15,636 nucleotides of DNA from contig WRMX01000025.1 in NCBI GenBank assembly GCA_009776905.1, positions 1 through 15,636 of the forward strand, in the 5' to 3' direction. The notes below the pieces were generated by a model. It made no database searches and was not told the origin of the DNA. It was given only the letters and a program-made list of their open reading frames with translations. Shown piece by piece: positions 6,118 to 13,866 of the stretch (its first letter is position 1; every line of letters starts with the position of its first letter). The position numbers were made by a program, and so were the translations under genes. Source of the stretch: Oscillospiraceae bacterium. GTDB lineage: Bacteria; Bacillota; Clostridia; Oscillospirales; Oscillospiraceae.

Positions 6118-7296
6118 ATGAGAGACATCTATCTTGTAAGCTGCTGCCGTACGGCCATCGGCAGCTTTGGCGGAACGCTGAGCAACACGTCCGCCCCCAA
6201 ACTCGGCGAGATCGTCGCGAAAGCGGCTATCGAACGCGCAGGTATTACCCCCGGCGACATTGACGAAGTCATGTTCGGATGTATTCTGACTGCAGGGCTC
6301 GGCCAGAACGTCGCGCGCCAGGTTTCGATCGGCGCGGGCATCCCCGTTGAGGTTCCGGCGTATACTGTCGGCATGGTGTGCGGGTCTGGAATGAAAAGCG
6401 TCATCGAAGCGGCGAGAGCGATTGCTGCTGAAGACGCGGAGATCGTTCTCGCAGGCGGGACTGAAAACATGTCCGCCGCGCCGTATTCCGTCCCTGCTGC
6501 GCGTTATGGAGCGCGTATGGGCAACTCCACGCTCGTCGATACTATGGTCAATGACGGCCTGACTGATGTTTTCAACAACTACCACATGGGCATCACTGCT
6601 GAAAACGTCTGCGACAAATGGGGCATCACGCGTGAGGATCTCGACGCTTTTGCGTTGTCGTCTCAGGATAAAGCCGCCGCTGCAATTGCTTCGGGGCGCT
6701 TCGAGGACGAAATTGTTCCTGTGCCGATCAAGGTAAAAAAAGATTTCGTCGATTTCAAAGTCGATGAATTTCCCAGAAAGACAAGCGCTGATGCTCTTGC
6801 GGGCTTAAGGCCGGCTTTCAAGCCAGATGGAGGCAGGGTGACTGCGGGCAACTCTTCCGGAATCAACGATGGCGCTGCGGCTATAATTCTCGCTTCGGGC
6901 GATGCTGTCAAGAAGCATGGTTTAAAGCCTCTTGCAAAATTGGTTTCCTGGGGCCATGGCGGCATCGATCCTGCGATCATGGGGGTCGCTCCTGTCTTTG
7001 CTACGAAGCAAGCCCTTGAAAGGGCGGGCCTGGCAATGAGCGACATCGATCTCATCGAAGCGAACGAAGCGTTTGCTGCCCAGTCGGTCGCTGTTGCGCG
7101 TGATTTAGGTTTCAATATGGATATTGTCAACGTCAACGGAGGTGCTCTCGCTCTCGGGCATCCTGTCGGAGCATCCGGAGCCAGGATCATCGTGACATTG
7201 ATACATGAGATGATCAAAAGGGGTTCAAAAATTGGCCTTTCGACGCTTTGTATCGGTGGCGGCATGGGAGTCGCGACCATCTGGGAGAGAGTATAA
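6118..7296 (+). CDS. Acetyl-CoA acetyltransferase (thiolase II)
   Basis: It condenses two acetyl-CoA to acetoacetyl-CoA, or runs in reverse. It is a soluble enzyme of butyrate/acetoacetate or isoprenoid-precursor metabolism. All catalytic features are present: nucleophile Cys88 in MVCGSGMKSV, GGTENMSAAPY (113-123), NEAFAAQ (316-322), His348 in GGALALGHPVGASG and Cys378 in LCIGGGMG. The 392-residue length and residue numbers match the classic Zoogloea-type biosynthetic thiolase almost exactly. The ATG at 6118 follows TTTGGAGG at 7-8 bases; an in-frame ATG at 6082 has no ribosome binding site. None of the usual partner genes (3-hydroxybutyryl-CoA dehydrogenase, crotonase, CoA transferase) is adjacent. 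Instead it is divergent from a thioesterase and followed by a chemoreceptor. Confidence 0.95.
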   Translation: MRDIYLVSCCRTAIGSFGGTLSNTSAPKLGEIVAKAAIERAGITPGDIDEVMFGCILTAGLGQNVARQVSIGAGIPVEVPAYTVGMVCGSGMKSVIEAARAIAAEDAEIVLAGGTENMSAAPYSVPAARYGARMGNSTLVDTMVNDGLTDVFNNYHMGITAENVCDKWGITREDLDAFALSSQDKAAAAIASGRFEDEIVPVPIKVKKDFVDFKVDEFPRKTSADALAGLRPAFKPDGGRVTAGNSSGINDGAAAIILASGDAVKKHGLKPLAKLVSWGHGGIDPAIMGVAPVFATKQALERAGLAMSDIDLIEANEAFAAQSVAVARDLGFNMDIVNVNGGALALGHPVGASGARIIVTLIHEMIKRGSKIGLSTLCIGGGMGVATIWERV

Positions 7297-7365
7297 CTAT
7301 TTTGAGCATCATTCCCTGCGCAGAAGGCCGTAAATCTGCCGATGAGTTGTGAGAGGAGAATTCAT

Positions 7366-9396
7366 GTGAAAAGTATAGGTTTAAAAATTACAGTGATAAT
7401 GCTCTGCGTCATCCTTTTTGGCATCGTTGTTACTGTCGGGATTTCAATGCTTATCTCCGGGAGCGCGATTGTCAAGGAGTCCACTGAGAAGGCTCAATAT
7501 GCGACCGAGGGACAGGCGCTCATCATGGACGAGTGGCTTACATATCACAAGGCTTCGGCAAATGCGGCGGCATCGGCGATTTCTCGTGTCAATGACTATT
7601 CAAAGGAGTCATTGCAGGGGATATTGCGCTCGTTGTTGAATGACAACAGCGTGTATCAGGACTTTTATATGGGATTCCCCGACAACACCGCTGTTATGGG
7701 CAGCGGATTTGCGATTGAGGACGAATATGCAAAAGGGTGGAGGGCGACCGAGCGCAGTTGGTATCAGCTTGCCATGCAAGATATCAACAACGCGGGCGTC
7801 ACTCCGCTGTATGTTGACACTGCGACAGGCGACCTGTGTATTTCCGTCGCCCGAGCGGTCGTTAAGGACGGCAATGTTGTGGGCGTTGTTGCTATCGACA
7901 TTCTTGTGAATGTCTTGCAAGACATAACATTTTCGTCCAGTTTGGACCCCTCCGGTTATGCAATGCTCGTCAATTCTAACGGCGATATCTTGATTCACCC
8001 TGACAATACGCTCGCGCCCGATACAAAGGGGAATTTCAATAACCTCGCAACCGTCAGGAATGGCTTTTATTCCGATCTTTGGAATAACATCGCGTCCGGC
8101 GATGGAGTGTATAAGTTTAAAGACGCTAATGGCGTGCCCAGCTTCTTTGCTTCATGCACGCTGAGCGCCACGGGATGGCGCATGGTGACCGTGCTGCCGA
8201 CGAAGGTTGTCATGAAGCCTATCACGGACGTAGTCGTCATCGTTGTGCCAACGACGGTCGTGATTCTTATTCTTGCCGGGCTTTTGATCTTCATTACGAC
8301 GAAAAACGCCATTTCAAAACCGCTGACGCCGGTCGTTGCGTTCTTCAGCAAATACTGCGATTCCGGTGATATCACGCTTACGCAAAAAGATATCGAAACA
8401 ATAAACACATACTCTTCAAAGCCGGATGAGATAGGCAGGTTGATTTACTCCGCCAGCTCGTTCGTGAAACGTATTTCCGAGGTCAGCGATGCTTTGGAGA
8501 CCGTCGCCGGCGGTGATTTGACCGTCGAGTTCACTCCGTTGTCCGAGAAGGACAAGCTAGGGCTGTCTGTACGGGAGATGTCAGATAGCATGAATCATAT
8601 GTTTGGCGAGATAAACACCGCTGCGGGGCAATTTGTCATTGGAGCGAAGCAAATCGCGGATGCTGCTCAGGCTCTCGCGCAGGGGTCTACGGAACAAGCC
8701 GCTTCAATTGAGGAATTGTCGAGCTCCATCACCGATATTTCGCTAAAAACAAAGGCGAATGCCGGCATGGCTGAAAAAGCCGCGACCCTTGCCGATACGA
8801 TCAAGAGCAATGCTGAAAAAGGCACGATGCAGATGAACGATATGATGGGCGCTGTCAATGAAATCAACGATGCCAGCGGTTCTATCAGCAAAGTCATTAA
8901 AGTAATTGACGATATTGCTTTCCAAACGAACATCCTTGCCCTCAATGCTGCCGTTGAAGCAGCGAGAGCCGGGCAGCATGGCAAAGGTTTTGCTGTCGTG
9001 GCTGAGGAGGTCAGGAATCTTGCCGCAAAGAGCGCCGAAGCCGCAAAGGAGACAGGCAGCTTGATCGAGAACTCAATCGAGAAAGCAAACTTAGGCGTGC
9101 GCATCGCCGGCGAAACGGCGGAGAGCCTTGCGGGCATCGTTTCGGGGATTAATGAGAGCAGCCAGTTGGTCGGTGAGATTGCCAGGTCTTCCGAAGAACA
9201 GTCAATGGGGATCACACAGATCAATACAGGCATCGACCAGGTTGCGCAGGTCGTGCAGCACAACAGCGCGACCGCAGAAGAAGAAGCGGCGGCTTCGGAA
9301 GAGATGAGTTCCCAGGCGGCATTGCTCAGAGAGCTTGTCGCGCAAATGAGGTTGAGGGACAATGGTGGTCAATTGGCCCTTCCGTTCGGCGAATAG
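7366..9396 (+). CDS. Methyl-accepting chemotaxis protein with double-CACHE sensor
   Basis: This transmembrane chemoreceptor would signal ligand binding to CheA/CheW. I read 676 residues from the GTG at 7366, which has GAGAGGAG 7 bases upstream; the in-frame ATG at 7342 lacks such a site. TM1 covers ~5-30. The extracytoplasmic region ~35-285 looks like a dCACHE_1 domain (ERSWYQLA, YVDTATGDLCISVA, GVVAIDI). TM2 is ~288-312. Two HAMP-like units follow, marked by DEIG (~354) and KDKLG (~395). The signalling hairpin has its conserved tip AFQTNILALNAAVEAARAG at ~518-536 and alternating heptads to the end. No CheR-tethering pentapeptide is present. It starts 69 bases after the thiolase with no clear terminator, so readthrough is possible. 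No che or flagellar gene is nearby. Confidence 0.93.
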   Translation: MKSIGLKITVIMLCVILFGIVVTVGISMLISGSAIVKESTEKAQYATEGQALIMDEWLTYHKASANAAASAISRVNDYSKESLQGILRSLLNDNSVYQDFYMGFPDNTAVMGSGFAIEDEYAKGWRATERSWYQLAMQDINNAGVTPLYVDTATGDLCISVARAVVKDGNVVGVVAIDILVNVLQDITFSSSLDPSGYAMLVNSNGDILIHPDNTLAPDTKGNFNNLATVRNGFYSDLWNNIASGDGVYKFKDANGVPSFFASCTLSATGWRMVTVLPTKVVMKPITDVVVIVVPTTVVILILAGLLIFITTKNAISKPLTPVVAFFSKYCDSGDITLTQKDIETINTYSSKPDEIGRLIYSASSFVKRISEVSDALETVAGGDLTVEFTPLSEKDKLGLSVREMSDSMNHMFGEINTAAGQFVIGAKQIADAAQALAQGSTEQAASIEELSSSITDISLKTKANAGMAEKAATLADTIKSNAEKGTMQMNDMMGAVNEINDASGSISKVIKVIDDIAFQTNILALNAAVEAARAGQHGKGFAVVAEEVRNLAAKSAEAAKETGSLIENSIEKANLGVRIAGETAESLAGIVSGINESSQLVGEIARSSEEQSMGITQINTGIDQVAQVVQHNSATAEEEAAASEEMSSQAALLRELVAQMRLRDNGGQLALPFGE

Positions 9397-9418
9397 AAAC
9401 ACACGCGAAAAAATAATA

Positions 9419-9448
9419 TTGACAAGGTTTATTGCAATGTGGTAGGCT
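9419..9448 (+). promoter_or_regulatory. Likely promoter of tRNA-Lys
   Basis: Consensus TTGACA (9419-9424), 18 bases, then TAGGCT (9443-9448) ends 8 bases before the tRNA-Lys 5' end. The -35 is perfect and the -10 is poor, as with the tRNA-Asn promoter. Placement straight after the chemoreceptor stop implies an independent tRNA unit. Confidence 0.58.
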
Positions 9449-9456
9449 AGCCAAGC

Positions 9457-9532
9457 GCACCTTTAGCTCAGTTGGTAGAGCACCTGACTCTTAATCAGGG
9501 TGTCCAGGGTTCGAGTCCCTGAAGGTGTACCA
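9457..9532 (+). tRNA. tRNA-Lys (anticodon CTT)
   Basis: Acceptor GCACCTT pairs with AAGGTGT (terminal G-U). The D arm is AGCTCAGTTGGTAGAGC. The anticodon arm CCTGA-CTCTTAA-TCAGG gives CTT. The T arm is CCAGGGTTCGAGTCCCTG, the discriminator is A, and CCA is encoded. It is 76 bases long. It reads AAG, so a TTT isoacceptor is expected elsewhere. Confidence 0.96.
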
Positions 9533-9533
9533 T

Positions 9534-9577
9534 CGGCAGCCTGATAACCCTGTTATTTCAATGTTATCAGGCTGCCG
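9534..9577 (+). terminator. Strong hairpin abutting tRNA-Lys
   Basis: CGGCAGCCTGATAAC (9534-9548) and GTTATCAGGCTGCCG (9563-9577) form a perfect 15-bp stem with a 14-base loop, starting one base after the tRNA CCA. There is no T-tract after it (aatataacg), so it is not a textbook rho-independent terminator. It may act as a processing signal or 3' barrier. Its inner stem shares AGCCTGATAA with the terminator at 4923-4950. Confidence 0.55.
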
Positions 9578-9678
9578 AATATAACGACTCGCAACTTCCG
9601 TGTTGTGGGCCGAAGGCTCATGTTTGTAACGCAAAGTTGTATAAAATACACAAATATTATATTAGGAGGACTAGAATT

Positions 9679-10152
9679 ATGGCCGAGATGCCCAGACTCG
9701 AAAATCTGAAGAGGGAAGAGTACGTTTATGAGTTGAAACCATGGAAATCGATCCACGACACCATTACAAAACCGATGGTTACCGGCTTAGGCCCCGCAGA
9801 AATCAAGGAATCCGCTTTGGCCATGGGTTTCGCACACATTACGGCGCCCGAGATTCTTGGCAGCCCCACGCATGTCCATCCGTTCGATCAATGGATATAC
9901 CTGCTTGGCGCAGAGGTTTTCTCCGAGTTCGACGCTGATGTCGAATTCACGTTGGGGGATGAAGTACTGAAGATCAATTATCCGTGCTACATCTTCATTC
10001 CAAAAGATATGAAGCATTGCCCGCTGGACATCAAGCGCGTTGGGAAGCCAATCATTTTTATCGACGCCAGCATCACGCAGGAGGCATCTGTCCGCCCGGA
10101 TACAATTGCCAGCACAAGGCGTCCGGAATATCAGGCGCTTAATAACGACTGA
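9679..10152 (+). CDS. Cupin-like protein of unknown function
   Basis: This 157-residue soluble protein has no signal peptide. GSPTHVHPFDQWIYLLG (residues ~61-77) resembles cupin motif 1, with His65 and His67 but Gln71 where the metal-binding Glu usually stands. YIFIPKDMKHCPLDI (~104-118) resembles motif 2 with His113. I infer a small metal-binding beta-barrel. I recognise no precise family and cannot assign a reaction. The ATG at 9679 has an ideal AGGAGG upstream; an earlier in-frame ATG at 9637 lacks one. The gene stands alone after tRNA-Lys and is convergent with the ABC exporter gene. An AT-rich stretch upstream (around 9640-9660) could hold its promoter but no clear box pair is seen. Confidence 0.8.
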   Translation: MAEMPRLENLKREEYVYELKPWKSIHDTITKPMVTGLGPAEIKESALAMGFAHITAPEILGSPTHVHPFDQWIYLLGAEVFSEFDADVEFTLGDEVLKINYPCYIFIPKDMKHCPLDIKRVGKPIIFIDASITQEASVRPDTIASTRRPEYQALNND

Positions 10153-10158
10153 CAATAA

Positions 10159-10194
10159 CGCACGAAACTAAGCAATTAGCGCACGAAACTAAGC
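10159..10194. repeat. 21-bp direct tandem repeat
   Basis: CGCACGAAACTAAGC occurs exactly at 10159-10173 and 10180-10194, a 21-base period, flanked each time by TAA/TAG-like triplets. It begins 7 bases after the cupin-like gene stop, in the gap between convergent genes. Two copies only; the role is unknown. Confidence 0.7.
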
Positions 10195-10207
10195 GACTAA
10201 TGAATGT

Positions 10208-10282
10208 GGGGGTCCCCCTGCAAGCCAACACATCTGCCGACAGGCAGGACAAAATGGCTGCAGGGTGGAGCCCCTGCGTTGC
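10208..10282. repeat. Nested palindromic element between convergent genes (copy B)
   Basis: CCCTGC-A-AGCCA (10216-10227, one bulged base) pairs with TGGCTGCAGGG (10255-10265). The hairpin CTGCC-GACA-GGCAG (10234-10247) lies inside, and the flanks GGGGGTCC and TGGAGCCCC extend the pairing outwards. The right end, AGGGTGGAGCCCCTGCGTTG, resembles the other intergenic elements of this window. It lies between the cupin-like gene (plus) and the ABC exporter (minus), so it may serve as a bidirectional 3' barrier, though it lacks a T-tract. Confidence 0.6.
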
Positions 10283-10286
10283 ATTA

Positions 10287-12071
10287 TTACATATCGACTT
10301 CTGCTTCTCCGGAATACTGTGACAGCGCACGCATGACATCCTCGCTGGCTTGAAGCTGAATGAGGCAAAGCCTTTCATAAAGGCCTTTTGCATTGACCAG
10401 CTCGTCATGCGTTCCCGTCTCAACAATGCGCCCGTTTTCAAGGACAAGGATCATATCTGCTTTTTTGACAGTTGACAGCCTGTGAGCGATCACAAATACC
10501 GTCCGATTCCCGACCAGCGTTGAGATAGCCTTTTGTATCTCGGCTTCGGTTTCTACATCGACCGCAGCCGTCGCTTCATCCATTATAAGAATCGGCGCGT
10601 CACGCAGAACCGCTCGCGCAATAGCGATACGCTGCTTTTGCCCGCCGGACAGCCGAATGCCCCTCTCGCCGATTATCGTGTTATACCCTTCCGGCATCTC
10701 GCTGATGAACTTATCTGCGCATGCGATTATCGCGGCGTTCTTGATTTCATCGGCAGTCGCGTGCTCGATGCCATACCCGATATTGTCCGCGACTGTCCCA
10801 TTAAATAAAAACACATCCTGTAAAATTATCGACATGTTTTTTCTAAGAGAAGCGACAGTAATGTCTTTTATATCATGGCCGGATATCAGAACTTGCCCCT
10901 CGATGGGGTCGTAGAACCTTTCAAGCAGCGACACCAACGTGGTCTTCCCGACGCCCGTCGGGCCGACAAGCGCGATCATTTGGCCTTTTTCGGCTTTAAA
11001 AGTTATGTCGCTGAGGATCGGCTGCCCTTCAATATAATGAAACCCGACATTTTTGAATTCGACGCTACCGTCGCAATCGGTCATTTCCACTGCATTTGGC
11101 GAGTCGGTGATTTCTTCGAATGCGTCCAGTATCTCTATTGCTCTTTTTGCGCCCGCCCGGGCGGTCAATACGCCCTCAGTGAGCTGCGCGAGAGCGGAGA
11201 TAGGTTGATAATACAGGCTGAGATATAATACGAAACCTACTATCTCGGCGGCTGTCATCTTTCCATGTACTGCCAGGTATCCGCCAAACGCGATTACGAA
11301 TATTGTGCCAATGGATGTCAGGAATTCAATGAAAGGCGCAAAAAAGCTCGTAACCTTGCTCCATCTCATGTTGATTTTGGAAAACCTGTCGTCGATTTCG
11401 GAAATTTTACGAAGCTCCCGCGCCTCCTGGCCAAATGCCTGGATTTCCTTTATCCCGGATATGTTGTCCTGGAGAGTCGCGTTAAGCTCCCCAAGCACGC
11501 CCATGATTTTGCCATTGATGCCGCCGACCCTTTTCATGAATATGGCGCTCGAAATAATAATCAGCGGAATTGGAATCATCGTAAGCGCTGCAAGCGCAGT
11601 ATTTATTGAGAATAGGACGACGGTAACGAGTATCAATATCACCGCGCTGGACAGCAGATCGGGCAGCGTGTGCGCGAACAATATTTCCATTTGCCGCACG
11701 TCGTTCACAGCCCGGCTCATCAGCTCGCCGGTTTGCTTGTCGTGGTAAAAGCGCATCGAAAGCTTCTGTAGTTTTTCGTATACGATATTTGTAAGGCCGG
11801 GTACGAATGTCCAGGCGCAATAATGCGATATATAGAAGCTCGAGAATTTCAAGAGACCTCTGATCAGGAATGCGCCTCCGAGCACGAATGAGTATGCGAC
11901 GATCATGTGCATGTCGATGCCTGTTGCTGAGTTCATTTCTGCCGTCAGCCGCGATATCATCCACGGCGACACCAGGCTGAGAGCAGTCGCAAACAATACC
12001 AATATGAATGATATTATTATCAGCCCCCAGTACTTTCTGGCCATCTTAACCATCTTTACGATTGCTTCCAT
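10287..12071 (-). CDS. MsbA/LmrA-type ABC exporter (fused membrane and ATPase domains)
   Basis: This 594-residue half-transporter would dimerise in the membrane to export lipids, drugs or peptides. The N-terminal ~310 residues hold six TM segments, with the family motif HDKQTGELMSRAVNDV (110-125) at the first coupling region. The nucleotide-binding domain starts near 336. It has Walker A GPTGVGKTT (370-378), LSGGQKQRIAIARA (474-487), Walker B ILIMDEATAAVD (494-505) and H-loop His530 in IAHRLSTV. All catalytic residues are intact. GAGGGGAG precedes the ATG. The gene is single, so a homodimer is likely; no partner ABC gene adjoins. A candidate promoter lies at 12117-12145 and a hairpin overlaps the predicted start site. 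It is divergent from parA with a 134-base gap. The substrate is unknown. Confidence 0.93.
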   Translation of the reverse strand: MEAIVKMVKMARKYWGLIIISFILVLFATALSLVSPWMISRLTAEMNSATGIDMHMIVAYSFVLGGAFLIRGLLKFSSFYISHYCAWTFVPGLTNIVYEKLQKLSMRFYHDKQTGELMSRAVNDVRQMEILFAHTLPDLLSSAVILILVTVVLFSINTALAALTMIPIPLIIISSAIFMKRVGGINGKIMGVLGELNATLQDNISGIKEIQAFGQEARELRKISEIDDRFSKINMRWSKVTSFFAPFIEFLTSIGTIFVIAFGGYLAVHGKMTAAEIVGFVLYLSLYYQPISALAQLTEGVLTARAGAKRAIEILDAFEEITDSPNAVEMTDCDGSVEFKNVGFHYIEGQPILSDITFKAEKGQMIALVGPTGVGKTTLVSLLERFYDPIEGQVLISGHDIKDITVASLRKNMSIILQDVFLFNGTVADNIGYGIEHATADEIKNAAIIACADKFISEMPEGYNTIIGERGIRLSGGQKQRIAIARAVLRDAPILIMDEATAAVDVETEAEIQKAISTLVGNRTVFVIAHRLSTVKKADMILVLENGRIVETGTHDELVNAKGLYERLCLIQLQASEDVMRALSQYSGEAEVDM

Positions 12072-12091
12072 AAAAATCTCCCCTCAATAAT

Positions 12092-12116
12092 TAACGTGAG
12101 GCTCCGCCCTCACGTC
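12092..12116. repeat. Short intergenic hairpin repeat, copy C
   Basis: ACGTGAGG (12094-12101) and CCTCACGT (12108-12115) form an 8-bp stem around ctccgc. The 16 bases TAACGTGAGGCTCCGC recur exactly at 13864-13879, just past parB. Here the hairpin lies in the 5' leader of the ABC exporter, overlapping its predicted transcription start. It looks like a collapsed version of the longer palindrome at 13867-13984. Confidence 0.65.
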
Positions 12117-12145
12117 AGTTTACACCAGCTAACAGAATATGGCAA
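12117..12145 (-). promoter_or_regulatory. Candidate promoter of the ABC exporter
   Basis: On the minus strand, TTGCCA (12140-12145), 17 bases, and TAAACT (12117-12122) match the consensus at five and four of six positions. Transcription would begin near 12110, inside the hairpin at 12094-12115. A ~39-base leader with GAGGGGAG leads to the ATG. Confidence 0.5.
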
Positions 12146-12158
12146 GGTGAAAAAGATA

Positions 12159-12186
12159 TTGTATATAAGCCTACATATGCTATAAT
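12159..12186 (+). promoter_or_regulatory. Candidate promoter of parA-parB
   Basis: A perfect TATAAT (12181-12186) is preceded by TTGTAT (12159-12164) at a 16-base spacing. The start would be near 12193, leaving a leader of only about 13 bases that holds the ribosome binding site GGAAGG. Confidence 0.55.
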
Positions 12187-12205
12187 ACGTCAGGAAGGTA
12201 GTCCA

Positions 12206-12967
12206 ATGGGAAAAATAATCGCAATAGCAAACCAAAAAGGTGGGGTTGGAAAAACAACCACCTGCATTAACCTATGTGCAGCTCTGAAAGAGCAAGGCAT
12301 GCGTATATTGCTGTGTGACATGGACCCGCAGGGAAATGCGACATCCGGCATGGGCATCGACAAAAACAAGATCGCAACAAATATGTATAATGTCCTTATC
12401 GACGGCGTGACGGCGGCTTCCGTGATTACGAAAACTCCATATGGGGATGTTCTGCCATCAAACAAGATATTGTCCGGCGCCGGCGTTGAGCTTGTGATGA
12501 CGCAAAACCGCGAGTTTGTTCTCAAGAACGTGTTAGAGAGCATTCGCGAGAATTATGACTTCATCCTTGTCGACTGCCCCCCTTCGCTCGAGATGCTGAC
12601 GCTGAACTCACTATGCGCTGCGGACACCGTGTTGATACCGGTGCAGTGCGAATACTTTGCGCTGGAAGGCTTGTCCGACCTGATGACGACGATTCGGATG
12701 ATCAAAAAAGCGCTGAACCCGCAATTGGATATTGAGGGCGTTTTATTGACAATGTATGATGCGCGCACGAATTTTTCGTCGCAAGTCGCGGCAGAAATCA
12801 AGAAGTTTTTCAGCACGAAGGTTTTTAGCGTGTCGATACCTCGAAATATCCGCGTTGCAGAAGCCCCGAGCCATGGGATGCCTGTGACCGAATATGACAA
12901 ACCGTCGCGAGGGTCTCTTGCATATTACGAGCTGGCGAAACAGTTGATGAAGAGAAACTCATTATAA
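12206..12967 (+). CDS. parA: Chromosome partitioning ATPase ParA (Soj)
   Basis: This 253-residue deviant Walker-type ATPase binds DNA non-specifically in its ATP form and works with ParB to segregate the origin region; in endospore formers Soj also affects DnaA. Visible features are the deviant Walker A KGGVGKTT (11-18) with the signature lysine K11, DMDPQGNATS (38-47), Walker B-like FILVDCPPSL (119-128), and a normal C-terminus YELAKQLM. There is no N-terminal HTH extension, so this is the short chromosomal Soj class and not a plasmid ParA of the P1 type. GGAAGG lies 8 bases before the ATG. parB follows after 38 bases, so the two form an operon. Confidence 0.95.
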   Translation: MGKIIAIANQKGGVGKTTTCINLCAALKEQGMRILLCDMDPQGNATSGMGIDKNKIATNMYNVLIDGVTAASVITKTPYGDVLPSNKILSGAGVELVMTQNREFVLKNVLESIRENYDFILVDCPPSLEMLTLNSLCAADTVLIPVQCEYFALEGLSDLMTTIRMIKKALNPQLDIEGVLLTMYDARTNFSSQVAAEIKKFFSTKVFSVSIPRNIRVAEAPSHGMPVTEYDKPSRGSLAYYELAKQLMKRNSL

Positions 12968-13005
12968 AGACATAATAATGTATTAGCAAGGGAGTGGTCG
13001 ATAAT

Positions 13006-13866
13006 ATGGCAAAAACCGGGAAAGGGCTTGGAACCGGTCTGGGCGCGCTGTTTGGCGATGCGGCCGTTGAGGATGCGCCCAACGACTTCATATATCTGCC
13101 GCTCAGGATGATCGAACCGCGTCCCGATCAACCGCGTTCTGTTTTCGAGCAGGACAGAATCGACGAATTGACGGAATCGATACGCGAACATGGCATCATG
13201 TCGCCCCTGACAGTCAGAAGCATCAGCGATGGATATTATCAAATCGTTGCAGGAGAACGAAGGTGGCGGGCTGCGAGGGACGCCGGGCTCGACGAAGTTC
13301 CCGTACGCATTGTTGTTGCCGACGACACGAAGGCAACTGAGCTTGCGCTGGTCGAAAACCTGCAGCGTGAGGACTTAAACCCCATAGAAGAGGCGCGTGG
13401 GTTCAAATCGTTGATGGATGCCTCAAACATGACGCAGGAGGAGGTCGCGCAAAGAGTCAGCAAATCACGTTCCGCTGTTGCAAATTCTCTCAGGCTCCTC
13501 ACGCTTCCCGAGCAGCTCATCAAACTTGTCGAAAATAATGATTTAGCGGTCGGCAGCGCAAGGGCTCTGTTGGCAATTAAGAATGATGTTGACATAATCT
13601 CTGCCGCGCAATTGATTATAAAGAATGACCTGAATGTCCGGGAAGTTGAATCGTTGGTCAAGAAGATGAACAACGATTCCGCCGGCCATCAAAAGCAAGC
13701 AGGCGACGATGTCGACTATTTCAGCGAAGCGAGAGAGCGGCTCGAGATTGCTTTAGGGCGACGGGTGGCAATCAAACATGGAAATGGAAGAGGAAAAATC
13801 GAACTGGAGTACTATAGCATCGATGATTTTGACGTTTTATACGGCGAATTGTCGTCCATACACTAA
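13006..13866 (+). CDS. parB: Chromosome partitioning protein ParB (Spo0J)
   Basis: This 286-residue CTP-dependent DNA clamp loads at parS sites near the origin and stimulates ParA. The ATG at 13006 gives the family-typical start MAKTGKGLGTGLGALFG, with AAGGGAG 11 bases upstream; an in-frame GTG at 12994 would add four residues. The N-terminal CTP-binding domain has GERRWRAARDAG (83-94) and ENLQREDLNPIEEARGF (117-133). The helix-turn-helix lies at MTQEEVAQRVSKSRSAVANSL (142-162). The C-terminal dimerisation region is at ~230-286. It is cotranscribed with parA. I found no parS consensus (TGTTTCACGTGAAACA) in the window, so loading sites must be elsewhere. Confidence 0.95.
   Translation: MAKTGKGLGTGLGALFGDAAVEDAPNDFIYLPLRMIEPRPDQPRSVFEQDRIDELTESIREHGIMSPLTVRSISDGYYQIVAGERRWRAARDAGLDEVPVRIVVADDTKATELALVENLQREDLNPIEEARGFKSLMDASNMTQEEVAQRVSKSRSAVANSLRLLTLPEQLIKLVENNDLAVGSARALLAIKNDVDIISAAQLIIKNDLNVREVESLVKKMNNDSAGHQKQAGDDVDYFSEARERLEIALGRRVAIKHGNGRGKIELEYYSIDDFDVLYGELSSIH

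Noticed and set aside
6115..6585. Long minus-strand ORFs opposite the thiolase gene
   Set aside because: They are codon-bias shadows of an unmistakable thiolase that has its own promoter and ribosome binding site.
9457..9577. tRNA-Lys as an integration site for a mobile element
   Set aside because: No integrase, no second copy of the tRNA 3' end in the window, and the following sequence is an ordinary short spacer with a hairpin.
10256..10282. AGGGTGGAGCCCCTGCG, similar to the T-box antiterminator core
   Set aside because: The T-box core is AGGGTGGNACCGCG; here the following bases differ, no stem I or specifier is visible, and on the plus strand no gene follows. It fits the local hairpin family better.
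10159..10282. Repeats between the convergent genes as a CRISPR array
   Set aside because: Only two 15-base direct repeats with a 6-base gap, no spacer-sized intervals and no cas genes.
12072..12205. parS site near parAB
   Set aside because: CACGT occurs only as part of the ACGTGAGG hairpin repeat; the 16-bp parS consensus TGTTTCACGTGAAACA is absent.
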